NCBI GenBank assembly: GCA_016858145.1
Contig: JAEHOE010000005.1
Coordinates: forward strand, 682,001-746,000
Reading direction: 5' to 3'
Length of the DNA stretch: 64,000 nt
Source: Edaphochlamys debaryana
Taxonomy: Eukaryota > Chlorophyta > Chlorophyceae > Chlamydomonadales
Shown piece after piece: positions 24,501 through 33,000 of the stretch (position 1 is its first letter; each line of letters begins with the position of its first letter). A program made the position numbers and the translations under genes. The notes under the pieces were generated by a model. It had not been told where the DNA came from. It ran no database searches and saw only the letters and a list, made by a program, of their open reading frames with translations.

Positions 24501-27500
24501 ATAGTCGAACCCCATGAACGGGGACTTCCTAGGGAAGACCGGCAGGCTCGAGGAGCTGCCGTACCGGTTGTGTTGGCCCGGCCCTAGCTGTGCGCCCTGC
24601 TCAGCCCCCGTTAATCCTAGGAGATTCACTCATGTAGCATACTCTGTGTGTCTGTCCTAGACCCAACGGCTCGCTCTAAGGTCATCTGGCCTGCGCACCA
24701 GCATGCGGCATCAGCCATGCTAGCGCTGAGCACTCGTTCCTTCTAACAGGTTATGAGCCCCGGCAAGCGACACTGCTGCCGTGAGTGCTTCAGCCGTGCG
24801 CGAAAGTGGCAGTAGGCCAGACGCGCAAGCTGTTACTCGGCACAGAAGCCGAACAGCCACATGAGTTCTAAGGATAGTAGCGGAAAGGTAGAGCCTCTAG
24901 ACAACGGTACAAACTTAGAGGAGTGGAGCGAGTGGATTACCAACTCCTGCGGCAAGAAGGGGCTTCAGTCCTTTCTCAGCGATGCCAATCCTCCTGGCTA
25001 CTCGCCACGCGAGAACGCCGAGAACACCCAGAAGGTGCTGTCGCGCATCCGGGACTCGTGCTCTTCTGTCCCCAAATCGCTCATCACTCTCAGCGTCAGT
25101 GCGGCAGCCGCTCTCGCCACCCTCAAGCGCCACTTCCGTGGGCAGTCGGCGACGCGGCTCGCAGGGCTGCAGATTGACATGAACAAACTCTACAAGAAGC
25201 ACGACCAGACCATTGCGCAGTACTTTGAGGAGTGCTTCAAGCTGCGCACTCAGCTGGTTCTGGCCGCTGGCAATGCGGCCGTGTGCCCCTGGTCGATATT
25301 CCGGACGACCATCATCATGGGCATTCAGGACCCCGACTTCGCATCAGCGGTCGAGGCAGCCTTCCTTCCGGCTGCGGATGAGAGCGAGCTGGCCACGGAA
25401 AAGCTCTTCACGGATCGTGAGAAGCGCATCGAGCTGTTTCAGCAGCGCAACGGGTCCCACCTTGCCGCCGCGAGCACAAGCGGCGGCGCTGGCAGCAGCA
25501 GCAGCTGCCACTACTGCTTCCTGCCGGGGCACTGGGCCAAGGAGTGCCCGCAGCGCGCCAGCGATGAGCAGGCCGGGGTATATCGCCGCACGGTCCGCGA
25601 CGGCTGCCAGCCCTCCGACGGCGGCGAGGACGCCGACGACGGCGATGACCCCAACGGCGACAGCCAGGGGGACGGGGGCGGCGGCGGCCGAGGCGGTCGA
25701 TCCAACAACGGCGGCGAAGGCAACCGCCGCTCTCGCCGCGGCGGCAGCCGCGGCGGCAATGGCGGCGGGCGCGGGCCTTACAGCCGCGCGGCTCGCGCCG
25801 CTGCGTTCGCGTTGCTGGGTCCGAGTCCGGATGCGGCCAACGTGGCCTTCCTGGACTCCGCCTGCGTCCATAGCCTGACGCCCGACTCAGATCTGCTCCA
25901 CGGCTTCACCCTCACCGCCTCAGTGGGCAGCGTGCGGTGGGGCGACTCGGGCATGGCGCCCGTGACCGGCTCGGGCTCGCTGCTGCTGCACACCGCCGGC
26001 GGCGAGCACGTGCTGGTGCCCAACGTGCTGCTCGTGCCGTCCTCAACGGTGACGCTGGTGTCGGTCAGACAGCTCACGGAGCGGGGGCAGCGAGGTCTCG
26101 TTCGTGGGACCCCGCGGGTTCGTGCGCAAGGGCGACATGATGCTAACCGCCAGCGCCCCGCAACGGCATTTACGCCCTGGACGCTGACCTCATGCCCGCA
26201 CCGCCTGAGCCCGGCGGCGGCGGCGGCGGCAGTGCCAGCGGCGGCGGCAGCGCCAGCGGCGGCTACGGCGTGGAGTACAACTCCGCCTACAGCCTCAGCC
26301 CTCCCGCGTCCAGCGGCCCCGCTCACTCCCCCGGTGGCACCGGCGGAGGGGGAGCGAGTGTCGTGACGGTCGCCGGCAACAGTGTCATGTGGCAGTGGCT
26401 GCCTTTCGGCATGCGGTGTTCCCCCGCGGACTTCGTACAGTCCGGCGGCGGCGGCGACGGCCCTGTGTAGCGGTGGCGGATCGCCGCCCGTCGCACGAGG
26501 GCGGCGGGTGTGTGTGCCGCAGCTTGCGTGCTGGCGGCAACAGCTCGTGCGAGGGCAGCGCTCCGGGTCTGGCCGTGTAGCCCCCTCCATTTCCGTCGTA
26601 CCAAACACCAAAAACCAACTTAATTAAATTGCGTTTCGGCAAGTCGTGCCGAGCGGTAGCAGCCCGTGGCGGCGCACTGCTCTGCCCCAGCCTGGCGGCG
26701 GCGGCTGCATTGAGGCAGTCGGCCGCGCCCGCTGGTGCGTGCTCCTGGTCCGGCGCGACCGGTGGAAGCTGAGAACGGCGGCTTTGCGGCGCATGGAGGT
26801 GTACTTTGGTTCGGGACGAGCATCAGTGAGTAGCGGCGCTGCCGCAGCGTGTCCTGAGCGCAGTAGCGGGGCGCTGCAGGCACAGAGCTCTAGGGAGCAC
26901 CGATAGCGGGATGAGCGCAGAAGCGCTGCGCTGTGGGCCTGTGGGCTGGCTAGGAGAGGAGCAAGGGATCAGGAATTGGGGGGAGACGGAGATGAGGCCG
27001 GTGAGAGCAGAAGACGCAGCCGAGTCGGGGGAGACTCGCGCTGGGCTGCCAGCAAGGATCGAGGGGGAGGTCGCGCCTTGAGCTGGGACTAGGGGGGTTG
27101 GCGCCTGACCTGATCTGAGAGCTGAGAGCTAAGAGACATCTGTTCCGACAGTGCATACGTTGACCAACGGATATAGCATGTCGTGCCAATCATCAGGTTT
27201 GGCTGTTTACAGGACTCGCGCGCCTGGGCCCGGAGTGGCGGCGGCGGTCCAAGGCATACTGTCGCTAGCATTGCTTTGCGTGGCCTTTATTCATTCAGTC
27301 ATCAGGCTGAGCCTTATCGTCTGGTTTGGCGATTTTGGGGGTGCGTGCGCCTGGCCCGGAGTGGCGGCGGCTGCCCTAGCCCTAGGCATACTGACGCTTG
27401 CTTATGCTGCGCGGCCTTTGTGGTAGCAGCGCCTTGGTGCGCCGTGGATTCAGTCTTCTGGCTGGCTTGGTGTTCTTTTGGAACCTTGTTGTTTGAGATG

Positions 27501-28813
27501 GTCATCAGGCATCCCACGATCCCATGGACACATGTCCTATTCTTCTGTACCTCTACGGCGTGGAGCCGATTGGTTGGTGACCGCTAGACGTAGCGTGTCT
27601 GCCGTGCGGGGTGTTCCCACGCCCGTCTGTGTTCGTGTGGACGTGAGGCCTTGTTCGCTCGTAGCTTTGTCAGATGGCGCCTGATCAACGCCTGAGACTG
27701 TGCTAGGCGTTTTGGTGGGGTGCTGTGTGGGTATACAGCTTTCGCAGTAGCCAGGCTTGGTAGCGTGCCCATATGGCCTGCCTGGGTTACCGAGTTTGTT
27801 CGGGCTTGCGTCTGGTAGTAGCCGCCGCCCGAGGGGGAGTGTTAGAATTAAGGGTTGGCACGCTAGTTGGGTGCCTCTAAGTCCTCTCGGCTACGATAGT
27901 CGAACCCCATGAACGGGGACTTCCTAGGGAAGACCGGCAGGCTCGAGGAGCTGCCGTACCGGTTGTGTTGGCCCGGCCCTAGCTGTGCGCCCTGCTCAGC
28001 CCCCGTTAATCCTAGGAGATTCACTCATGTAGCATACTCTGTGTGTCTGTCCTAGACCCAACGGCTCGCTCTAAGGTCATCTGGCCTGCGCACCAGCATG
28101 CGGCATCAGCCATGCTAGCGCTGAGCACTCGTTCCTTCTAACAGGGAGGCGGGGTGTAGCAGGGGGGGGGCACGGGTGGGGTCAGGGCTCGCGGTTGAGG
28201 TGGGTACGACCACGTGCCAGAGTCCTGTAGACACAAACCTGCTCCAGCCCCCCTCCCCATCATCCCAGCACCCCACCATTCGTAGCGTGCCAACGCAGTC
28301 CCCAGTTGTGCCGTTCAGGCCATCCGTCAGCCTGGTCAGGCCAGACGTGTGGCCCCAAGTGCTGCTGTTCCCGCCACGTGTGACCGCCCCAGCGAATGCA
28401 GTCCGCCCCAAGGCCAAGTTACTGACACCGGCCTGCAGCAGAGCGCGCGCCTGGCGCCCCGGGCCATCCCACTCGGGGGTACCCCATGAGCCTGTGAAGG
28501 CATGAGGGGCGTTCAGCCCCGGTTCAGGAGCAGTCGCCGCGACCGCGGGTCCTGAGGCGCAAACCGGGGGGAGTGGGGGAGGGGGGAAGAGTGGCACGTC
28601 GGGCACGTGGAGCGGGCTCTACAGCGCCCGCATCGCAGTTTCAGCTATCAGCGTAAGGATGGCGTTGTTGCGTCGACAGAGCCAGCAAGAGAGGGTGCCG
28701 GGCGAACACGCAAGGGCCGCTTGTTGCGACCCTACGATTGAGCGATACCAGCCCGCACCTGACGCCGCTGCTTGGATGATGAACAGCAGCCATAGCACCA
28801 AGGCAGCGGTCAT
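1837..28813 (-). CDS. giant polycystin with Ser/Pro-rich ectodomain (MST3-like), copy 1
   Basis: I trace 53 exons in continuous phase from ATG 28811-28813 to TAA 1837-1839, about 5,370 residues. Order: signal peptide (1-18), three discoidin-like units (about 19-560), Ser/Pro helix (about 560-1800), two Ig-like units (about 1826-2066), Cys-rich stalk (2067-2575), REJ-like region (2576-2966), PKD TOP domain and channel helices (about 3230-3845), disordered tail (to 5371). Known: Chlamydomonas MST3 combines poly(Hyp) helices with a PKD2-like channel that ties the mastigoneme to the ciliary membrane with PKD2 and SIP. Inferred: this is a homologue or paralogue. The start is supported by the hydrophobic leader and by the equivalent exon in the copy at 49266. 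Oddities: a 3.7-kb retroelement in intron 2 and one apparent extra G in the exon encoding the pore. Exon coordinates are given module by module below. Confidence 0.8.
6690..11180 (-). other. copy 1 polycystin TOP domain and channel helices
   Basis: Exons: 10305-11180, 10019-10144, 9583-9863, 9439-9481, 9180-9296, 8968-9051, 8648-8762, 8344-8549, 8032-8256, 7869-7904, 7708-7761, 7427-7544, 7243-7335, 6958-7137, 6690-6773. TOP-domain marks are [48 protein letters not shown]2 is [21 protein letters not shown]3 is near [18 protein letters not shown]4/S5 carry [10 protein letters not shown] and [16 protein letters not shown], close to PKD2 (WIKLFKFINF). S6 is [18 protein letters not shown] followed by GELKYAV. 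The filter position reads LLRD, not the usual LGD. No convincing S1 precedes the TOP domain. Exon 7243-7335 is one base too long for phase. Confidence 0.8.
7299..7307 (-). other. C9/G9 run with apparent +1 frameshift in the pore exon
   Basis: Exon 7243-7335 enters in phase 1 and the next exon (7137) needs phase 0, which requires 92 nt; the exon has 93. Before the run the frame gives PQEQKLQGM; after removing one G it gives [19 protein letters not shown], as expected for the channel. As written, the frame shifts into a stop in the next exon. A sequencing or assembly error in the run, or a real inactivating indel, fits equally well. Confidence 0.75.
11394..12899 (-). other. copy 1 REJ-like/juxtamembrane region
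   Basis: Exons: 12756-12899, 12541-12672, 11671-12408, 11394-11552. The region includes [17 protein letters not shown] helix, [18 protein letters not shown] and [15 protein letters not shown], which resemble the tail of REJ-type modules in polycystin-1-like ectodomains. An Arg cluster (SRRRRRRLL) follows, then long Ala-rich helices ([38 protein letters not shown]). The helices suggest a rod or coiled coil above the membrane. I see no clear GPS cleavage motif. The REJ label rests on position and weak similarity only. Confidence 0.45.
13045..15541 (-). other. copy 1 Cys-rich extracellular stalk (10 exons)
   Basis: Exons: 15281-15541, 15061-15156, 14876-14944, 14722-14789, 14399-14582, 14135-14296, 13927-14016, 13567-13839, 13287-13448, 13045-13206. 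The roughly 510 residues are rich in paired cysteines, for example [19 protein letters not shown] strands, [13 protein letters not shown] and [16 protein letters not shown]. The pattern suggests several small disulphide-bonded units. I cannot name a family. The intron after 14399 starts with GC (CAG/GCGAGT), as does its counterpart in copy 2. Confidence 0.65.
15633..17088 (-). other. copy 1 two Ig-like (DUF5011/HYR-type) units
   Basis: Exons: 17023-17088, 16734-16895, 16541-16631, 16345-16448, 16016-16218, 15842-15900, 15633-15736. Unit 1 goes from PPEITLSG-like strands through [17 protein letters not shown] to [20 protein letters not shown], the classic end of this fold (DxxGN followed by a V-V strand). 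A short Cys-containing insert follows. Unit 2 runs from [14 protein letters not shown] to [20 protein letters not shown], again with DEAGN. These domains are common spacers in surface proteins. Here they sit between the Ser/Pro helix and the Cys-rich stalk. Confidence 0.7.
17226..21011 (-). other. copy 1 single Ser/Pro-rich exon (1,262 codons)
   Basis: One exon runs from CTGCAG/TGG at 21011 to CAG/GTGAGG at 17226, phase 0 at both ends and open throughout. After [20 protein letters not shown] it is almost wholly PPSPx, PPSPPP and PPP runs. The composition predicts an extended polyproline-II helix, hydroxylated and O-glycosylated as in algal wall and mastigoneme glycoproteins. The N-terminal third is a regular five-residue repeat with Asp or Glu at the fifth place; the rest is irregular and Ala/Gln-tolerant. 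It ends with an [18 protein letters not shown] segment that is also present in copy 2, so both ends of the exon are conserved around a variable repeat core. Confidence 0.85.
20480..20783 (-). repeat. 15-bp minisatellite encoding PPSPD/E pentapeptides
   Basis: About twenty near-perfect units of 15 bp (coding PPSPD, some PPSPE or PPNPD) lie in tandem. Two to three 42-bp units ([14 protein letters not shown] type) follow up to about 20900. Units differ mostly by single transitions, which points to recent slippage or unequal exchange. The array sets the length of the start of the Ser/Pro helix. Confidence 0.85.
24440..24444. repeat. target-site duplication GGGAG (left)
   Basis: Matches 28144-28148 on the other side of the element. 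The uninterrupted copy 2 intron reads through this site once. Confidence 0.9.
24445..24748 (+). repeat. 5' LTR (304 bp)
   Basis: Starts TGTTAGAATT and ends CCTTCTAACA, with an 8-bp terminal inverted repeat TGTTAGAA/TTCTAACA. It reads the same as the copy at 27840-28143. Its first bases lie 14 nt from the host splice acceptor. Confidence 0.95.
24749..24764 (+). promoter_or_regulatory. primer-binding site complementary to a tRNA-Met anticodon arm
   Basis: GGTTATGAGCCCCGGC directly follows the 5' LTR. Its complement contains GGGCUCAUAACC, an anticodon arm with a CAU anticodon, rather than a tRNA 3' end. Drosophila copia (GGTTATGGGCCC) and yeast Ty5 use such internal half-tRNA-Met priming. Type of tRNA-Met is not settled. 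Confidence 0.7.
24861..26366 (+). CDS. gag and protease region of the LTR element, frame-disrupted at its end
   Basis: The open frame begins [16 protein letters not shown] and runs 501 codons. Residues about 15-195 match a copia gag ([27 protein letters not shown]). A CCHC zinc knuckle follows: C216-x2-C219-x4-H224-x4-C229. After an Asp/Gly/Arg-rich linker comes an aspartic-protease-like site D332-S333-A334 in [13 protein letters not shown]; the usual third residue is Gly. [11 protein letters not shown] marks the end of the protease region. Beyond about 26085 the frame leaves the recognisable pre-integrase sequence, which continues in other frames up to about 26195, so at least two indels are present. 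The C-terminal 90 residues are not native. Confidence 0.8.
   Translation: MSSKDSSGKVEPLDNGTNLEEWSEWITNSCGKKGLQSFLSDANPPGYSPRENAENTQKVLSRIRDSCSSVPKSLITLSVSAAAALATLKRHFRGQSATRLAGLQIDMNKLYKKHDQTIAQYFEECFKLRTQLVLAAGNAAVCPWSIFRTTIIMGIQDPDFASAVEAAFLPAADESELATEKLFTDREKRIELFQQRNGSHLAAASTSGGAGSSSSCHYCFLPGHWAKECPQRASDEQAGVYRRTVRDGCQPSDGGEDADDGDDPNGDSQGDGGGGGRGGRSNNGGEGNRRSRRGGSRGGNGGGRGPYSRAARAAAFALLGPSPDAANVAFLDSACVHSLTPDSDLLHGFTLTASVGSVRWGDSGMAPVTGSGSLLLHTAGGEHVLVPNVLLVPSSTVTLVSVRQLTERGQRGLVRGTPRVRAQGRHDANRQRPATAFTPWTLTSCPHRLSPAAAAAAVPAAAAAPAAATAWSTTPPTASALPRPAAPLTPPVAPAEGERVS
26387..26443 (+). pseudogene. reverse-transcriptase remnant of the element
   Basis: In frame +2, [17 protein letters not shown] resembles the conserved RT block with PFGL-x2-AP-x2-F. 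Nothing before or after it matches RT, and the catalytic YxDD block is missing. It is a fragment left by an internal deletion that removed integrase and most of RT. Confidence 0.6.
26500..27830. other. non-coding interior of the LTR element
   Basis: No coding support. It contains an imperfect direct repeat of about 70 bp (about 27215-27290 and 27345-27425, sharing a CCCGGAGTGGCGGCGG core and GGCATACTG). Base composition is lower in GC than the flanking genes. Confidence 0.5.
27831..27839 (+). promoter_or_regulatory. polypurine tract
   Basis: GAGGGGGAG lies directly before the 3' LTR, where second-strand priming occurs in LTR elements. Confidence 0.75.
27840..28143 (+). repeat. 3' LTR (304 bp)
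   Basis: Same length and, by eye, same sequence as 24445-24748. Followed by GGGAG (28144-28148), the second copy of the target-site duplication. Confidence 0.95.
28144..28148. repeat. target-site duplication GGGAG (right)
   Basis: Partner of 24440-24444; five bases, the normal size for copia-type integration. Confidence 0.9.
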
Positions 28814-30002
28814 CGCTGTGACCCGCCCAGCCCAAGGAACGCGAGCATGTCGACTCGCGCACGACTCCGCCTACAGCTCCAAGTGGATCGTGAACCCTAA
28901 GTTAGGCATCGAGTGAGCGCCGCGCGCACTCAGCGCTTGCCGTTTTTATTTCGGTTGCTGCACCAAGTGCGTTTAAGCTGCGGTCGACAGCTAGTTGCCT
29001 CATTACGTGTAGCAGTCCGTATGATAGCAACATTGTACATCAGGGCAAGGTTACAGGCCCGCATGGCTGATGCGAACGTCTGAACAGTGAACACAGAACC
29101 TTTCCTTGCTAATTTGGCTCTCCACCCATCTGTTACACACAGCTGAGATACAGTTGTGCCCGAGACTGCTGCGGGTAAACCGCGATCGGGGCGGGTACGT
29201 TAGGCATTTGCACGTACCCAAGGCATGGTTGCCATGCCATGCTCAGCAGCCATGAGGCAGACTTACTGTGCAGCACTCACTGTTCAGGCCCCCCCCCCCC
29301 CTCGCACAAAGTTCTCGAAGCTCCCTGCGGTCGGCTGAGTCTGCGCCTCCCGTTGGTCGGCGAGAGGGGGGAGGTGTGGCACCAGCCGTGTGTGTATGTG
29401 GCGACACGGACGGGTGGGGCCTCTGCACGCACGCAGCAAGAGCTGCCGCTTCCAGGCTGCTGCCGCTTGCGTCCGGGCGGGTGGCGATACCCTCTGTGGC
29501 GCACGTGCGGCCGTACTTACTAATGCCGCGCCGCGCGACCTTGCCTCGGGGAGAGTGGGGCGAGACAGCGCAGTACTGCACTCACTCGCTGCATGCGCCA
29601 CGCTTAGCAGCAGCGTTTTCACGCAGCAACCCGAAGCGTTCGCGACTCGCGAGGGACACGCGCGCTCCCCAATTTTGCGCGCGACCTGAGCCCCGTTTCG
29701 ACATGTGGATGCAACATGTTGCGGGCAACCCAACCGCACAATCAGCAGTGCGCGCCGGGTGCTGCCAGCAGCGTCAGCAGAGATAAGTCGTCGCGCCTCG
29801 TCACCAACCCCTCGCGGCCCCACTAGCGACGCGCGTGCCCGGGCGGGTGGGCGGGCCCCTCGGCAGCGCACAAGCTGCGGCGCGCACAGCTCGGCCACAA
29901 AGAGTGCCGTGACTCAGGGCCGCGACGCGGTCTCCAATTCATCCGTCCTCCAAGTCCCACCATGGCTCGGGGGGGGGACCACCGCACAGTGCCCACGCTC
30001 TC
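28814..30002. other. intergenic: upstream of copy 1 and 3' flank of the OPR-RAP gene
   Basis: No supported gene. It should hold the copy 1 promoter near 28814-29000 and the 3' end of the gene at 30003. TTACA (TGTAA on the - strand) occurs at 29051-29055 and 29133-29137 as candidate poly(A) signals. A C-rich run lies at about 29287-29300. Confidence 0.4.
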
Positions 30003-33000
30003 TCACTGCCGGCCCTCTCCTCCCGCACTCTGCCCTCCCTCTGCCTCCTCACCGCTGCGCCCCTTGCGCCCGGGCGGCACAGACCCCGGTGCCGGCGGCA
30101 CAATTCCACCCCACATGCCGCCGCCGCCCTCGCCGACGTCGGCCTTCCGAACCCATCCCTCCGCGCTGAACGTCCAGCCCCAAACCTCGAAACCGGCCGG
30201 CTCGCGCGGCGGCGGCTTCGTCTTCCTCAGCATCGACCACAGGTAACGGCGTCGCAGCTCGTTGTTCGCGAGCATCTCGACCCAGATCTGAGTCGGGATG
30301 GTGATGACGTTGGCTGGCTCGCCGCCCAGCAGCGTCGCGAGGACATAGTTGCGATACGACGTCTTGGCGTTGGCGTGGCTGCGACGGTTCCGCATGAAGT
30401 GCCAGGGTCCGTCGACCTCGATCGCGACGGGGTACGTACGGACCTTGACGCCCGACTCGCGCGCGGCGGCGGCGCAGGCGGCGGCGGCGGCCGCTACGGC
30501 CGTGGGGGTCTTGGGCGCCCAACTCGCCGCCAGCACGATTGCACTGTCACGTGCTATGGACTTATCCATGGCTCTACGAGCATGCGCCAGCCGCTGAGCA
30601 GTGGCGTCAGGCAGGGCGGCCCCGGCGCCGGCGATGGGTCGAGTCTGGAGTCCGGCGGGGACCGCCGCGCCGCCGTCGGGCGTGGGAGCCCCGCCGGCAC
30701 CGTCGCGGGGCGCGATACCGGCCATCTGCAGCGGCGACATGGCAGCAGCGTAGTTGCTGGATCCAGATCCAGATCCAGATCCAGAGCTGGATTCGGCGCC
30801 AGGTTCCGCACGGTCGTCCTCCTCCTCGTCGGTGCTCGCGTCCTTCGCAGCGGCCGTCGCGGCGTCCGCCGCCTCCAGGGCATCGAGGGAGTCGGGGCGG
30901 GACAGCGCCGCCAGCGCCGCCGCCTCCTCGGCCGCCGCCTCCGCCTCCGTCGCCGCCCGCAACCCCTCCTCCCACGCCCACGCACCCCCCTCCGCCTCAG
31001 GCCCCACCCCGCCCGCTCCCTCCACCTCCCTTAGCCCCTCACGCTGCCGGTCCCGCTCCGCCTGAGCCTCTGCCAGTAGGTGTAGGTCGTCCGGGTGAAC
31101 CATGTGAACGATGATGTCGGACGACACGCAATCGCGCCCCAACAACACCTCCTCATCGACGCGCCGCACCGAGGGAAAGGCGCCGCTCACAATCATGTGC
31201 TGCTCAGCGGGGTGGGGTGGTGGGGCGGTCAGGGAGGGGGGGGGGGGTGGAGGCATTGGTGTGTGGAGTACTGGGAAGGAAGGAACCAGTCTCCCCTCCC
31301 CAACCTCACTCTCCGCTCCCCCACCCTCCACACCCCGCCCCGAAGCCCCCCGCACCCTCAGCGCCCTCCTTAGCCGCCCAGGCCCACAGCAACCCAGCGG
31401 CTGCCAGCCCTCCCTCTCCCTTGCCTCCCCGCCCTCACCTCCTCCTCCTCAACCCCCCTCCCGTCCCCTCCCCCGCAGCCCCGCTCCCCTCCAGCCCCAC
31501 TCCCACCCTCTCAACCCCCAGCCCCCCTCACCCTGACTGCCTTGGCCACAAAGCCCTGGATCACGAGCTTCCCCGCGTGCACCATGGCCGCCTCACTGCG
31601 GTGCAGAGCCACCTCGGCCGCCATGCGGTCCAGCGGCAGCCGCAGGCGGAAGGCGGGGCCCGTCAGGCCCTGGCGCTCCGCCTCGCACACGTACTGCCAC
31701 AGCTGCGGGGTGAGGGAGCGAGGGGTGGGGGGAGCGGATGGGGAGGGGAGGGGGTGGGTCGGCGGGCTGTGGAGGTTGCCGGCAGGGCGTGCAGGCGAAG
31801 ATGAGTGCGCAGGTCACGGGACATCGCCGGAGGCAGCGCACACGTGCGCAGCGAGTGGTGGTGTGCAATCCAAACTGAAAGGGAAACGAAATCCAGGATC
31901 TGGGATCTGGGATCCAGGATCCGCTCACCTGGTTGACGTCATCCGGCAGCATGGCCATGTACCGCTCCTCCTGGTGCCGCCGCTCGGCCTCCTCCTCGGG
32001 GCTCAGCGGGGGGGCGGCAGCCCCCTCCGCCCCCTCCGCCCCCGCCCCCGCCCCCCCCGCCCTCATCTCCTCGCGGAAGGCCCACGTCGCCTGCAGCTCA
32101 TCCTGCCGCGCACGGAAGCGCTCCTCGCGGTCCTGGGGTGTGGGGGGGAAGGGGCGCGGACATGGGGGACGTGGAGCGTTGCAAGCTGAGGCCAGACGGC
32201 CCGTACCAAGAACGTGAGCGCGGACGCTCACCCGACCCGGGCCCGGAAGGCCGCCGCCCACCCGCTGCCCTCCATGCTCCACCAAGCCTGCCCTCCACCC
32301 CGCCCTCCACCCTTGCCCTCCACCCTCAGCCCCCACCCTCCACCCCACCCCCTCAGCCCCCACCCTCCACCCCAACCCCCCCGCCCCGCCCCTCCCCACC
32401 CCACCGTGTGCTTGCGCGGCGCGTGCGCCCCCGTGGCGGCCTGCCAGGCCCGGGGGTTGTAGGTGTTGATGCAGTGCACCAGGTGCTGCACCAGGGGGCG
32501 GTAGCGGGGCTCCTCCACGGCGCGCGTGTTGAGCAGGCACCACATGAGCGACTGCGCCATGAGGGTGGACTCCTCGGCCTGGGGTGGGGGGGGAGGGGAG
32601 GGGATGATTTCTGACAAACTGGAGAGCGGAAGGAGAGTAGGAGGGGAGGGGGGGAGGGGAGGTTGGGAAGGGGGTTGTCAGAGGGAGGGAAGGAGAGAGG
32701 AGAGCAGCGGAGAGCCGCCCCCGGGGGCTCACCGATCTCGTTGGTTGCCGGGCACTCACTGGCCACAAGCCCAGGCCAATATCCCGTGCCGCTGATCCCC
32801 TGACATGCACTCGGGCACAGGCCAACAACCCCCGCAACAACCCCCACAATCCGAACACGCGCCTCCCCACCGTGGAACCTACCTCCCCGCCTCCTTTTCC
32901 CCCTTTCCCACCCCACATCAACCCACCACGCCCCACCCGTTCCCGCTCCAGCGACTCGACCCCGGGGCACAACCCAGCGCACCCGTTCCCGCCCTCCACG

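Larger units (their letters stand above)
24445..28143 (+). mobile_element. Ty1/copia-type LTR retrotransposon, deletion derivative, in intron 2 of copy 1
   Basis: The element is 3,699 bp, bounded by 304-bp direct LTRs that begin TGTTAGAA and end TTCTAACA. It is flanked by a 5-bp duplication GGGAG (24440-24444 and 28144-28148). Comparison with the empty site at 49790-49805 in copy 2 confirms the insertion. I saw no difference between the LTRs, so the insertion is recent. The internal part holds gag and a protease motif on the + strand, a short reverse-transcriptase remnant, then about 1.4 kb without coding support; integrase and RNase H are absent. It lies antisense to the host gene and needs proteins from an intact relative to move. 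Confidence 0.95.
21255..28813 (-). other. copy 1 N-terminal module: signal peptide and three discoidin-like units (14 exons)
   Basis: Exons: 28759-28813, 28277-28551, 24310-24430, 24109-24185, 23936-24007, 23562-23819, 23280-23387, 23055-23083, 22882-22933, 22524-22674, 22135-22198, 21891-21965, 21627-21736, 21255-21430. Exon 1 encodes [18 protein letters not shown], a good secretory leader. Unit 1 shows the F5/8-C (fucolectin-like) pattern: [22 protein letters not shown], a Trp-Met-Gly strand, VAPPDCW, VEVRV, then [10 protein letters not shown] and CELQVYG. A PPPPP linker leads to unit 2 (YDLDTGTYW to [10 protein letters not shown]). Unit 3 ([14 protein letters not shown] to [10 protein letters not shown]) abuts the Ser/Pro exon. 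Such folds usually bind glycans, so a sugar- or wall-binding tip is plausible, but no ligand residues can be asserted. Confidence 0.7.

Noticed and set aside
24445..28143. Endogenous virus or gypsy-type element
   Set aside because: The 5-bp duplication, half-tRNA PBS, gag CCHC form and pre-integrase-like sequence after the protease fit Ty1/copia; no envelope-like frame or gypsy order is visible.
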